A stretch of DNA of 38,313 nt, taken from NCBI GenBank assembly GCA_020721325.1, contig DYNA01000021.1, forward strand, positions 1-38,313, read 5' to 3'. Positions 9,017 through 17,148 of the stretch are shown piece by piece. The notes beneath the pieces were generated by a model. That model saw only the letters and a list, made by a program, of their open reading frames with translations, made no database searches and was not told the origin of the DNA. The position numbers and the translations under genes were made by a program. Within the stretch, counting starts at the first letter, position 1, and every line of letters starts with the position of its first letter. The DNA is from Paludibacter propionicigenes. Its GTDB lineage: Bacteria; Bacteroidota; Bacteroidia; Bacteroidales; JAIFNL01.

Positions 9017-9252
9017 AAACTTTTTTATTTTTTTTGAATTTTAAAAGTTAATTTTTAGTTTTGATAAAATTTTAAATAAAGAATGAATCTATTTATTTAA
9101 TTTATTTATAAAAAATTAAAATATAAAAATAAATTGAATATCTGTATATTTTTTATAATAAATCAAAAAAAATAATTTTATTTTGCAAAATATATTTTTA
9201 AAATTGAATACAAAAATATAAAAAATTTCAAAACAAGCGAAAATAAGATTTT

Positions 9253-9269
9253 TTATTCACTAAAATTCA
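9253..9269 (+). promoter_or_regulatory. 17-base leader element shared with nhaD (copy 1)
   Basis: The sequence TTATTCACTAAAATTCA ends six bases before the ATG of the M48 protease gene. An identical copy ends seven bases before the ATG of nhaD at 19786-19802. The position relative to the start codon is the same in both, which a chance A/T-rich match would not predict. It could be a 5' UTR or translation-start element, or part of a promoter. Its role is not known. Confidence 0.35.
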
Positions 9270-9275
9270 TTTAAT

Positions 9276-10070
9276 ATGCACAGATTTTTTTATTTTTTAA
9301 CGGTTGCAGCATTTTTTGTTTCGTGCGCAACGGTGCCTATCACAGGTAGAAAACAATTGGCGGTAGTGCCTAATTCTCAGATTATTCCGATGAGTTTCGA
9401 CAATTACCAACAAGTTTTGAAAGAAAGCAAACTATCAAGCAATGCCACGCAAACGGCTCTGATAAAAAAAGTTGGTAAAAACATTCAATCGGCTGTGGAA
9501 CAATACATGAAAGACAATAATTTGTCAAGCGAACTTGCCGGTTACAGTTGGGAGTTCAATCTAATTGAAAGTGAGCAAGTTAATGCTTGGTGTATGCCGG
9601 GTGGAAAAGTGGCTTTTTATACCGGTATTCTGCCAATTTGTAAGGAAGAAGCAGGAATTGCTGTGGTTATGGGACATGAAGTAGCTCACGCCATTGCCAG
9701 CCACGGACGCGAACGCATGAGTCAAGGTTTGGTGCAACAACTTGGCGGCATTGCTCTATCGGAAGCCATTAAAACGAAACCCGAAGAAACACAAGCTCTT
9801 TTTCATACGGCGTATGCCATTGGTACTCAGTATGGTGCAATGTTGCCATACAGTCGTTTGCACGAAACGGAAGCCGATAAATTGGGTTTGATTTTTATGG
9901 CAATGGCAGGCTACGACCCGCACGAAGCTCCAAAACTTTGGGAACGAATGAAAGCCTTGAGTGGCGGGGCTTCTGTGCCGGAATTTATGTCCACACATCC
10001 TTCAAACGACTCGCGAATTAAGGAATTGAACGAGTACATGCCCGAAGCTTTAAAATATTATAAAAAATAA
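9276..10070 (+). CDS. M48-family metalloprotease, lipoprotein
   Basis: A 264-residue zinc peptidase of the M48 (Oma1/BepA/LoiP-like) family. A lipoprotein signal peptide ends in FFVSC with Cys17, followed by the typical TGRKQL segment. The zinc site is HEVAH at residues 134-138, and the third ligand lies in HETEAD at 196-201. The tail PEFMSTHPSNDSRIKEL is the usual conserved C-terminal block of this family. It should act in the periplasm on misfolded or outer membrane proteins. The gene stands alone. A strong hairpin with a following T-rich stretch (10079-10130) ends the transcript. The 17 bases just before the start codon are identical to those before the nhaD gene (see the regulatory entries). 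Confidence 0.92.
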   Translation: MHRFFYFLTVAAFFVSCATVPITGRKQLAVVPNSQIIPMSFDNYQQVLKESKLSSNATQTALIKKVGKNIQSAVEQYMKDNNLSSELAGYSWEFNLIESEQVNAWCMPGGKVAFYTGILPICKEEAGIAVVMGHEVAHAIASHGRERMSQGLVQQLGGIALSEAIKTKPEETQALFHTAYAIGTQYGAMLPYSRLHETEADKLGLIFMAMAGYDPHEAPKLWERMKALSGGASVPEFMSTHPSNDSRIKELNEYMPEALKYYKK

Positions 10071-10078
10071 TTTAACAA

Positions 10079-10130
10079 TCAGAACAGCCTTATTTTTAGT
10101 CTGTTCTGAATTATTTTCTCTTTTTTTTAA
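10079..10130 (+). terminator. Rho-independent terminator after the M48 gene
   Basis: TCAGAACAG (10079-10087) pairs perfectly with CTGTTCTGA (10101-10109), a 9-bp stem with a 13-base loop. It is followed by a T-rich tract at 10111-10128. It starts 8 bases past the stop codon of the protease gene. Confidence 0.7.
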
Positions 10131-10294
10131 TGTTTTAAACTTTGAATTTGCAACACAATTTAATGAATGAATTCTAATTTACCAAGAAACTTTTCATTCT
10201 TTCAATAAAAAAAAATGAGTTGAATCTAATTTTAAATTATTTTTTTTTAAATACTTTTTTTAAAGAAAAAAACAAGTCAAAATTTTAAATTCAT

Positions 10295-11695
10295 TCAAGT
10301 AATTAAACCTATCTCCTTGGCTTTTAGTATCATAAAAGCTCGTGCCGCCTCTTTTTCGTTCGGAATTAGACCATCGAGAATAGCATCTTTTATGGCATCT
10401 TTTATAATTCCAACGGGCTTTGATGGCTGAATATGAAAAGTTTGTATAATTTCTTGTCCATCGATAGGCGGTTGAAAATTACGAATCGAATCCTTCTCTT
10501 CAATTTCCTTCAATTTTTGACGCACCGAAGCAAAATTAGTCATAAAACGCGAAAATTTTTCATAATTTTTGGTCGTTACATCGGCTTCCGCTAAAAGCAT
10601 CAATGAGTCAATATCGTCTCCAGCATCGAAAAGCAAACGCCTTATAGCCGAGTCGGTAACTTGATTTTCGGCAAGCACAATTGGGCGTAAATGCAAGCGT
10701 ACCAACTTTTTGACCAATTTTAATTTTTCATTGAGCGGAAATTTCATACGCTCAAAAATTTGTGGCAACATTTTTTCGCCAATAAAGTCGTGCGAATGAA
10801 AAGTCCAAGCATTTCCAACAAAACGTTTACTGGCTGGTTTTCCAATATCGTGAAAAACTGCAGCCCAACGTAACCATATATCGTTGGTTTTCAGACTTAT
10901 ATTATCGAGAACCATCAAAGTATGAATGAAATTATCTTTGTACGAAATACCGTTGATGGTCTCAGTGCCTTTTAAATGAGTGAGTTCGGGCAAAATCATT
11001 TCCAAAAGTCCGGCTTCATCAAGCATGTAAAATCCGCGCGAAGGTTTATCGGCAGCAATAATTTTGTTCAATTCTTCAACAATTCGCTCTTTCGAGAGAA
11101 TTTCGATGCGATGTTTGTTCCTTTTTATGGCTTCAAAAGATTCTTTTTCAATAAAAAAATCCAACTGCGTAGCAAATCGAATGGCTCGAAACATGCGCAA
11201 GGGGTCGTCAGAGTAGGTAATATCGGGGTTTAATGGTGTTTCAATGCGCTTATTTTTAAGAGCTTCCAATCCGCCAAAGGGGTCAAGTAACTCACCAAAA
11301 TTCTTTTTATGTAAGCTGATAGCCAAGGCATTAATGGTAAAATCGCGCCTATTTTGGTCATCGTGCAAACTACCTTCTTCAACGATTGGCTTGCGCGAAG
11401 TACGCATGTAAGATTCTTTTCTTGCACCAATAAATTCAAGCTCAATCTCGCCAAAATGCAACATTGCCGTACCAAAATTTCTAAAAACAGTTACTCCATT
11501 TTTAAGTTTTAAAAAGTCTGCCACTTTTTCAGCCAGCTCAATCCCACTGCCAATAACGACTACATCAATATCTTTCGATGTACGTTTTAGAAAAAAATCT
11601 CTAACGTAACCACCTATTACATAAGCTTCTAAATCATTATTTGTAACAATTTCCGATAATATCTTAAAAATTTTATCTTTCAATTCAATTTTCAT
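10295..11695 (-). CDS. cca: CCA tRNA nucleotidyltransferase / poly(A) polymerase family with HD domain
   Basis: A 466-residue class II nucleotidyltransferase that adds or repairs the 3' CCA of tRNA. The N-terminal catalytic domain has IGGYVRD (Gly28-Gly29) and the metal-binding DIDVV (Asp42, Asp44), followed by the RRDFTINALA and DPLRMFRAIRF blocks typical of the tRNA NTase/poly(A) polymerase head and neck. The C-terminal half carries an HD phosphohydrolase domain with FHDIGKP near residue 281. Length and order fit the bacterial CCA-adding enzymes of Bacteroidota. The gene is isolated. No promoter could be placed with certainty in the 234-base gap upstream. Confidence 0.92.
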   Translation of the reverse strand: MKIELKDKIFKILSEIVTNNDLEAYVIGGYVRDFFLKRTSKDIDVVVIGSGIELAEKVADFLKLKNGVTVFRNFGTAMLHFGEIELEFIGARKESYMRTSRKPIVEEGSLHDDQNRRDFTINALAISLHKKNFGELLDPFGGLEALKNKRIETPLNPDITYSDDPLRMFRAIRFATQLDFFIEKESFEAIKRNKHRIEILSKERIVEELNKIIAADKPSRGFYMLDEAGLLEMILPELTHLKGTETINGISYKDNFIHTLMVLDNISLKTNDIWLRWAAVFHDIGKPASKRFVGNAWTFHSHDFIGEKMLPQIFERMKFPLNEKLKLVKKLVRLHLRPIVLAENQVTDSAIRRLLFDAGDDIDSLMLLAEADVTTKNYEKFSRFMTNFASVRQKLKEIEEKDSIRNFQPPIDGQEIIQTFHIQPSKPVGIIKDAIKDAILDGLIPNEKEAARAFMILKAKEIGLIT

Positions 11696-11822
11696 TCAGT
11701 CTTTTTTTTAATAAAAAAACATGTTATTTTGTCAGTACAAAATATCTAAATATGTTGATTTTTTAAAATTTCGTGCCAAAGTTACAATTTAAAATTAAAA
11801 GAATAAAGTTTTTATAAAAATT

Positions 11823-11830
11823 TAATTTTG
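11823..11830 (+). promoter_or_regulatory. Candidate -7 box for the cytoplasmic thioredoxin gene
   Basis: TAATTTTG matches the Bacteroidota -7 consensus TAnnTTTG. It lies about 100 bases upstream of the thioredoxin start at 11930. No clear -33 TTTG box is seen at the right distance, so this is a weak call. Confidence 0.3.
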
Positions 11831-11929
11831 GTACAAACTTTGACTTTCCAAAATCGAAAACATTGTGAGGCTCCACTTTGAGCCACCCAAAATATACAAA
11901 ATTTTAATAATTAAATATCTTAAAAAAAA

Positions 11930-12292
11930 ATGGCAAAAGTAGAGTTCTTAACAGAAGAAACATTCAAATCAAAAGTATTCAATTACGAAGAAAATAAAGA
12001 TTGGAAATTTGAAGGCGAATTGCCTTGTATCATTGATTTTTACGCAGATTGGTGTCAGCCATGTAAAATGGTAGCTCCCATTTTGGAAGAATTATCGAGT
12101 GAATACGCCGGTAAAGTAAACGTTTATAAAATTGATACCGAAGCAGAACGCAATTTAGCTGGAATGTTTGGTATTCAAAGCATTCCATCGCTTTTGTTTG
12201 TTCCCAAAGACGGACAACCTCAAATGGCGGTAGGAGCTTTGCCAAAAGATACTTTTAAAAGAGCAATTAAAGACGTTTTTAACGTAGAATAA
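11930..12292 (+). CDS. trxA: Thioredoxin (cytoplasmic)
   Basis: A 120-residue thioredoxin without a signal peptide. The active site is WCQPC (Cys42, Cys45) in the context FYADWCQPCKMVAPIL, and the cis-Pro is in SIPSLLF (Pro86). The middle residue pair is QP rather than the usual GP, which should shift the redox potential somewhat. The role is dithiol reduction of cytoplasmic proteins. It is followed about 250 bases later by a paralog that carries a signal peptide, and the two share most of their sequence, so they look like a duplication followed by retargeting. A terminator-like hairpin lies between them at 12464-12496. Confidence 0.9.
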   Translation: MAKVEFLTEETFKSKVFNYEENKDWKFEGELPCIIDFYADWCQPCKMVAPILEELSSEYAGKVNVYKIDTEAERNLAGMFGIQSIPSLLFVPKDGQPQMAVGALPKDTFKRAIKDVFNVE

Positions 12293-12463
12293 TTAACATT
12301 TTAATTCATTGAATTTCAATATTTTAAACTGTATTTTTAGATTTTTTTAAATTTTAATAAAATTAAAAAAAACGACATAATATTTCTATTTTTTTTTACA
12401 AAAATTTAAATATTCTAAAAAACATTACAAAAAAATATAATAATTCTTAAAATGGGAATAATA

Positions 12464-12496
12464 AAAAAAAGCACCTTCTAATTTGGTGCTTTTTTT
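12464..12496 (+). terminator. Rho-independent terminator between the two thioredoxin genes
   Basis: AAAAAAAGCACC (12464-12475) pairs perfectly with GGTGCTTTTTTT (12485-12496) over a 9-base loop. The A run and T run make it bidirectional in form. It lies about 170 bases after the first thioredoxin gene and 44 bases before the second, so the two are probably separate transcripts. Confidence 0.75.
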
Positions 12497-12540
12497 GTAG
12501 TATAAAAATGAAAATATTTACATATATAAATAAGGTATCG

Positions 12541-12960
12541 ATGAAAAAATTATTTTTAATACTTTTTATATCCAGTTTTTTTGTAAAAGGATTTACACAA
12601 AAAACGGTACATTTAACTGACGAGACGTTCAAACAGCTTGTGTTTGATTACGATAAAGAACAAAAATGGAAATATAAAGGAAAAAAACCGGCAATTGTCG
12701 ATTTTTATGCCGATTGGTGCCGTCCGTGCAAAATGGTTGCTCCAATTTTAGATGATATTGCTAAAGAATATGGCAGTAAATTGGTTATTTACAAGGTAAA
12801 CACCGAGCAAGCTCGCAAAGTGGCAGCCGCTTTTGGAATCACAAGCATTCCTTCGCTTCTTTTTATTCCTATGAATGAGCCTCCGCAGATGGCACAAGGG
12901 GCTTTGCCAAGAGAAAGTTTTGATAAAGCAATAGGCGAAGTGTTAAAAGTAAAAAAATGA
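12541..12960 (+). CDS. Exported thioredoxin-family protein
   Basis: A 139-residue periplasmic thioredoxin. The frame is open from an ATG at 12508, but the ATG at 12541 gives a clean signal peptide (MKKLFLILFISSFFVKGFTQ, cleavage near residue 20), so I choose it. The active site is WCRPC (Cys60, Cys63) in FYADWCRPCKMVAPIL, with the cis-Pro in SIPSLLF. It aligns throughout with the cytoplasmic thioredoxin just upstream. A periplasmic oxidoreductase or cytochrome/lipoprotein disulfide reductase role is inferred from its location. The transcript ends at the hairpin 13067-13099. Confidence 0.88.
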   Translation: MKKLFLILFISSFFVKGFTQKTVHLTDETFKQLVFDYDKEQKWKYKGKKPAIVDFYADWCRPCKMVAPILDDIAKEYGSKLVIYKVNTEQARKVAAAFGITSIPSLLFIPMNEPPQMAQGALPRESFDKAIGEVLKVKK

Positions 12961-13066
12961 AGTGTAACCCAAAATTGTTTGAATTGTGCTTACAAATTAA
13001 AATTACAAAATTTAGCCCATATTAAGTAATTTGTTGGTTTAAATTTATACCTTTTTATTTAAGGGT

Positions 13067-13099
13067 AAAAACCTCATTGCTAAACACTTTGAGGTTTTT
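13067..13099. terminator. Bidirectional terminator between convergent genes
   Basis: AAAAACCTCA (13067-13076) pairs with TGAGGTTTTT (13090-13099), a perfect 10-bp stem with a 13-base loop and A/T tracts on both sides. It lies between the exported thioredoxin (plus) and the BatA-like gene (minus). Its right arm overlaps the last codons of the BatA-like gene. Confidence 0.75.
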
Positions 13100-15152
13100 T
13101 AATGCGTACCAATAAGATTTCAAACGCCAAGAAAATCAAAGCAAATATTAAAAAATACTTCCAATAAAAACTTCCATGCGAAAATTCTTTTAATGTTTCT
13201 TCAATAAATTGTTCGTTTGACTTAAATACCTGAAAATTTTCTGCCTGAAATTTTTCCACCATTTCCATTAACTCCTCTTCGGTGTAAAAATCCATAACTG
13301 ATTCTTGTCTATTGTAATTGAACGAAGCCGTGCCAAAAATTTGTGTTTTATTACTAATCACGTAATTATCAGCCACTTGTATATTGTCATGAAAATCAAT
13401 TTTCAAAAGATTTGAAGCAGAATTTTTAATGGTTTGTGGAATAAAGTCATAGTTTTTTTGAATATTCTGCACATGTAAAACATCAACATCTTCGGTCATT
13501 GGCACAGCTATTTCTACTAAATTATCTTCTCCCAAAGTATAAAAAATCTTGTTTGTATTTTGGCTATAAAGTGCTATGTTATAGATTGTTGGAACAAAAA
13601 TCTTATGATTTACAAAACCGCCGGTTTCTTGACTTAGTTCAAAAGCAAATAAATAGGATTTTCCACGTTTAAAAAAAGTTTCAGTTAAAAATACCAAATT
13701 ATTTTTAGAAGAAAGTAGATGAAATGTATTTTTATCATCTTTCAATTTGTAATATTTTTTTATATCGGGCAATTTAACATCGGATTTGAATTGTTTGAAA
13801 GCAGTTTTGTAAATTTCGCTTTGCATATTTACTTGTTTAATAGGCACTTTCACAGTATCTATTGAAAGCAATTGTGCTTGCTGGATAGAAGCTAAAAAAG
13901 TATTATAACTATGTAAATCAGAGAAAAAGGAAGGAATTATCAGTAAAGTACCTCCGGAAGAAACAAAAGTATTCAAAGCATCTGACAATCCGGTGCTTAG
14001 CTGTTTTAAAGACGATAAAACAATTAAATGATAATTCTGAAATTCTGAAATAGAGGTTTTATATACATCGCTTTTTTGAAGATTAATATTTTCATTGTTC
14101 AAAAATAAAGCACTAAGATACTTATTTTCAGTAGTTTCATAAAGCTCCAAAACATTAATTTTTTGCGAAAGCATATAACTGAAATAAAAAGTATTGTCGA
14201 AAATGATAGGATAATCAGTTATCTCAACTTTGCCATTAATTACTTCCGAATTAGGATTAGTATAAGAAAGTTGTACCGTATAATCGGAACGAGCAGAAAT
14301 GGAAAAAGTAGTAACTGCTTTTTCTAAATCATTAATTTTCAATTTAATAGAAATATTTTGATAATCTTGAGCAGAATGATTTGCCAATCGAATGTTTAAA
14401 TTTTCAACCTGTCCTATTTTGCGTCCGGGAGCATCAAAATAGACAGAATCAATAACCAGATTATCATTTTTTTGTGCCGAAACAGGCAAAAAATAGGTTC
14501 TAATAAGTTTATTTTCTGTAATATTATCAATATTGGTAATTTTTTTTTGAAAATCGGAAATAAAAAACAAATATTTGTTAGTTTTAAGTTTAGAATTGAC
14601 ATTTCGATTTAAAATATCATCGGCGCGTGTGTAAATTTGAGATAAATTCTTCACTTTACCAGTCGTTTTTAATTCTGTAATCAAATCAAAAATTCGTTCG
14701 TGGGTGAAAGCGTTTTGATGAAAATTATCAAAATCATTGGTTATAAGAAAAAAATCGGTATTCTTTGGAAATGCTTTAAGTATCTGAAAAGCAGAGTTTT
14801 GAGCCATTGCTAATAAACTTCCTGCTTCGGCTTGTGCGTCCATGCTAAAAGAATTATCGATGTAGATGGCAACTTGTGCTTTGTGCGAAGTATCTGTCTG
14901 ATTATTAGAAGGTTTATAAGGCTGAGCAAAGGCTAAAACCAAGAAAATAATAGCAAAAATTCGCGAAAGCAAAATCAATAATTGCTTTAATTGCGACTTA
15001 GACTTGGTTTCTTTTTTTATGTTTTTAAGATAACTTAAATTGCTGAAATAGACTACTTTATAACGTCTAAAATTAAATAAATGAATAATTATGGGGATGC
15101 TTACGAACAGTAAAGCCCATAAAAAATTTGGATATAAAAAACTCACAATCAA
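13080..15152 (-). CDS. BatA-domain / VWA-like membrane protein
   Basis: A 690-residue inner membrane protein. The N-terminal BatA ('aerotolerance regulator') domain has two membrane segments (about residues 6-23 and 58-78) with the typical LYPxFLWAL and IHLFNFRRYKVVYFSNLSYLK motifs. A von Willebrand A-like domain follows, with a partial MIDAS (DNSFS, near residue 98). A long periplasmic beta-rich region leads to a final membrane helix (about 663-685) before a short basic tail. Such proteins are conserved in Bacteroidota but their function is poorly known. No MoxR ATPase or other Bat proteins are nearby. It lies downstream of a small barrel-like protein, birA and an SRPBCC gene on the same strand and may be the last gene of that operon. 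Confidence 0.85.
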   Translation of the reverse strand: MIVSFLYPNFLWALLFVSIPIIIHLFNFRRYKVVYFSNLSYLKNIKKETKSKSQLKQLLILLSRIFAIIFLVLAFAQPYKPSNNQTDTSHKAQVAIYIDNSFSMDAQAEAGSLLAMAQNSAFQILKAFPKNTDFFLITNDFDNFHQNAFTHERIFDLITELKTTGKVKNLSQIYTRADDILNRNVNSKLKTNKYLFFISDFQKKITNIDNITENKLIRTYFLPVSAQKNDNLVIDSVYFDAPGRKIGQVENLNIRLANHSAQDYQNISIKLKINDLEKAVTTFSISARSDYTVQLSYTNPNSEVINGKVEITDYPIIFDNTFYFSYMLSQKINVLELYETTENKYLSALFLNNENINLQKSDVYKTSISEFQNYHLIVLSSLKQLSTGLSDALNTFVSSGGTLLIIPSFFSDLHSYNTFLASIQQAQLLSIDTVKVPIKQVNMQSEIYKTAFKQFKSDVKLPDIKKYYKLKDDKNTFHLLSSKNNLVFLTETFFKRGKSYLFAFELSQETGGFVNHKIFVPTIYNIALYSQNTNKIFYTLGEDNLVEIAVPMTEDVDVLHVQNIQKNYDFIPQTIKNSASNLLKIDFHDNIQVADNYVISNKTQIFGTASFNYNRQESVMDFYTEEELMEMVEKFQAENFQVFKSNEQFIEETLKEFSHGSFYWKYFLIFALIFLAFEILLVRIKKPQSV

Positions 15153-15177
15153 TGAATTAAATTGTATTTACGACTAA

Positions 15178-15732
15178 TTAAAATAAAAATCCGAAACGAA
15201 TAATTGGCGAAGTATAAAGCGAAGTAGCTGTTTCGTTTATATCCCAAAGTATTGATATATAGGAATATGAATGCTCGCTTAAAGCTTGCCGATAACCCAC
15301 ACCTATTAAATAGGCAGAACTCCAAATTCGCTGCGAAGTTGTGCTATTGTATAAAATAGCATCATAATTAACGTACTCCGCTTGCGCCTGGGCATAAATC
15401 CCTTTATAAACGATTAAACGTACAAAAGGTCCACCACCATAATAATTGCTTGAAAAGCCATTTAAGTTATCTTTTATATAAGCATATCTACTCTCAATAC
15501 CAACTAAAACAAAAGGTACGGGTCTGTAACCGACTATGGGAGAAATACTTACATGTGTATAACTTCCCAATGATAAGCTAAATCCACCACCAAAAGTTAG
15601 TTTTTCAAACCATTTTAACGTGTCCTGATTTTCTTTGATGTTCTGTTTTCTCAATTCAGCTTCCGCATCTTGAGAATAAATTTTTCCATAAAAAACGAAA
15701 AAAATAAATATAAAAAACAATACTTTTTTCAT
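15178..15732 (-). CDS. Small exported beta-barrel-like protein
   Basis: A 184-residue exported protein. The frame opens at 15765, but the ATG at 15732 begins a clean signal peptide (MKKVLFFIFIFFVFYGKIYS), so I choose it. The mature part is a series of short alternating strands rich in Gly, Tyr and Ser (FGGGFSLSLGSY, YGGGPFVRL, YLIGVGYRQ) and ends RFGFLF with a C-terminal Phe. That is typical of a small outer membrane beta-barrel. No specific family is recognised. It sits 25 bases upstream of the BatA-like gene and 29 bases downstream of birA. Confidence 0.75.
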   Translation of the reverse strand: MKKVLFFIFIFFVFYGKIYSQDAEAELRKQNIKENQDTLKWFEKLTFGGGFSLSLGSYTHVSISPIVGYRPVPFVLVGIESRYAYIKDNLNGFSSNYYGGGPFVRLIVYKGIYAQAQAEYVNYDAILYNSTTSQRIWSSAYLIGVGYRQALSEHSYSYISILWDINETATSLYTSPIIRFGFLF

Positions 15733-15761
15733 AAATATATCTTTTTTTATAAAATTTTGAT

Positions 15762-16490
15762 TCAAATTAAAAATTCAATTTCTTTAAAAGTAAATTTCAT
15801 TATTTCACCCGACTTCTTTTGTAATTGTAAAAAACCATATTCCGTTACATTTATTATTTTCGCTTCAAAAGTACTCTTTTCCGATTTATACATACAAAAC
15901 TCATTGTATCTGAAGAGTTTAGAGCAATATTCTTGAAGCAATAATTCAAAATTTTGAGTTTTTAATTCAATAATTTTTTGCTGAATTTTCTCAACTAAAA
16001 CGTACAAAAGTTCGTTTAAATTGTAATTTTTTTGCGTTAATTGACTCAACGAAATCGGATTGGGTGCAGGACTTTTAAATTTAACCTGATTAATATTTAA
16101 TCCGATGCCAATAATTGAATGCTCTAAAAAATTTCCTAAAACAGAATTTTCAATAAGTATTCCAGCAATTTTAAAATTTCCAACATAAATATCGTTAGGC
16201 CATTTAATTTTCACATTATCAACATATTGCTCTAAAAAATCGGCTAAAGCCAATGACACAGCTATCGATACAAAAAATACATGATTCGATTCTAAAAATC
16301 GGGGAAAAACAACCATTGAAAAAGTTAAATTTTTTCCGGTTTCACTTTCCCAAAAATTATTTGCATACCCTTTTCCGACAGTTTGAAAATGACTAAAAAT
16401 TACTGTAGGTTCAATTATTTCGCCTATTTCAAGCAATTCATGTGCCAAATTATTTGTAGAATCTAAACTATCTTTAAAAATAAATTTCAC
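15762..16490 (-). CDS. birA: Biotin--[acetyl-CoA-carboxylase] ligase
   Basis: A 242-residue biotin protein ligase that attaches biotin to the carboxyl carrier protein by way of biotinyl-AMP. The ligase domain starts at once (DSTNNLAHELL). The biotin/ATP loop GKGYANNFWESE replaces the more common GRGRxxxxW form. KWPNDIYV and KIAGILIE are the other conserved blocks, followed by GIGLNIN. There is no N-terminal helix-turn-helix, so it is a monofunctional ligase without repressor activity, as is common in this phylum. The C-terminal beta domain is present. It is likely in one operon with the SRPBCC gene upstream. Confidence 0.92.
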   Translation of the reverse strand: MKFIFKDSLDSTNNLAHELLEIGEIIEPTVIFSHFQTVGKGYANNFWESETGKNLTFSMVVFPRFLESNHVFFVSIAVSLALADFLEQYVDNVKIKWPNDIYVGNFKIAGILIENSVLGNFLEHSIIGIGLNINQVKFKSPAPNPISLSQLTQKNYNLNELLYVLVEKIQQKIIELKTQNFELLLQEYCSKLFRYNEFCMYKSEKSTFEAKIINVTEYGFLQLQKKSGEIMKFTFKEIEFLI

Positions 16491-16563
16491 TAAATTATAG
16501 TTTTAATTTTTCAAATAAATACCTAATAATTAAAATGTTAGCATTATTAAAAAAAAGCTAAAT

Positions 16564-16965
16564 TTAAGCCATTTTTATTATTTCTGCCTTTTCTGCAATT
16601 GTATCTACCAGATTTTGAATAGGTTTGGCAGCTATCATTTTTTCAAAAGGGTTTAAATCGGCATCAATTTTTACTTTCAACTTCGTAATTTGTTCGGTAA
16701 AAGGAATTAAATCAACATACAAATCAAAATTTACTTTTGCTTCGCCTTGCATTTTGATTTTTTTAAATTCTTCTTGGGCAACTATTTTTAATGAAAACCT
16801 GCCTAATGGTTTTACCGAAAAACTTAAATTGGTATCGGTAGCCGTAAAATGAGAAATTTTATCGGCTGGAAGTAAATTTTCATAATTCTTAAAATTTGTA
16901 AGAAATTGGAAAATCGTTTTATCTGAATAATTTACAGTTTTAACAGTACTTTCAAATGTAGTCAT
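16564..16965 (-). CDS. SRPBCC (START/polyketide-cyclase-like) protein
   Basis: A 133-residue protein with the pattern of the SRPBCC ligand-binding fold: an N-terminal beta strand with a short helix (FESTVKTVNYSDKTIFQFLTNFKNYENLLP), a curved sheet, and a long C-terminal helix (FEKMIAAKPIQNLVDTIAEKAEII). Such proteins bind hydrophobic ligands, but the ligand here is unknown. There is no signal peptide. It is the first gene of a minus-strand run that includes birA, with a 73-base gap before it. Confidence 0.8.
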   Translation of the reverse strand: MTTFESTVKTVNYSDKTIFQFLTNFKNYENLLPADKISHFTATDTNLSFSVKPLGRFSLKIVAQEEFKKIKMQGEAKVNFDLYVDLIPFTEQITKLKVKIDADLNPFEKMIAAKPIQNLVDTIAEKAEIIKMA

Positions 16966-17087
16966 AAATATTAAAATTTAAAGTTCATTTTTTTTTGTAA
17001 AAATATAAAATTTATTAAACAAAAAGAATTAATTTTTATTTTCTTTTGAAAAAAGTAATATTTCTTAATTTATCTCACTTTTTTTTA

Positions 17088-17095
17088 TAATTTTG
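17088..17095 (+). promoter_or_regulatory. Candidate -7 box for priA
   Basis: TAATTTTG fits the Bacteroidota -7 consensus TAnnTTTG and lies about 55 bases upstream of the proposed priA start. No good -33 box is seen at the usual distance, so confidence is low. Confidence 0.35.
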
Positions 17096-17148
17096 TATTA
17101 AAAAATATTAAAATAAAAATTTTCTAATCAATTAAAAATCAATACATT

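Noticed and set aside
13080-15152. Complete Bat operon (aerotolerance)
   Set aside because: Only one BatA-type protein is present, with no MoxR ATPase or other Bat genes nearby, so only domain-level similarity is claimed.
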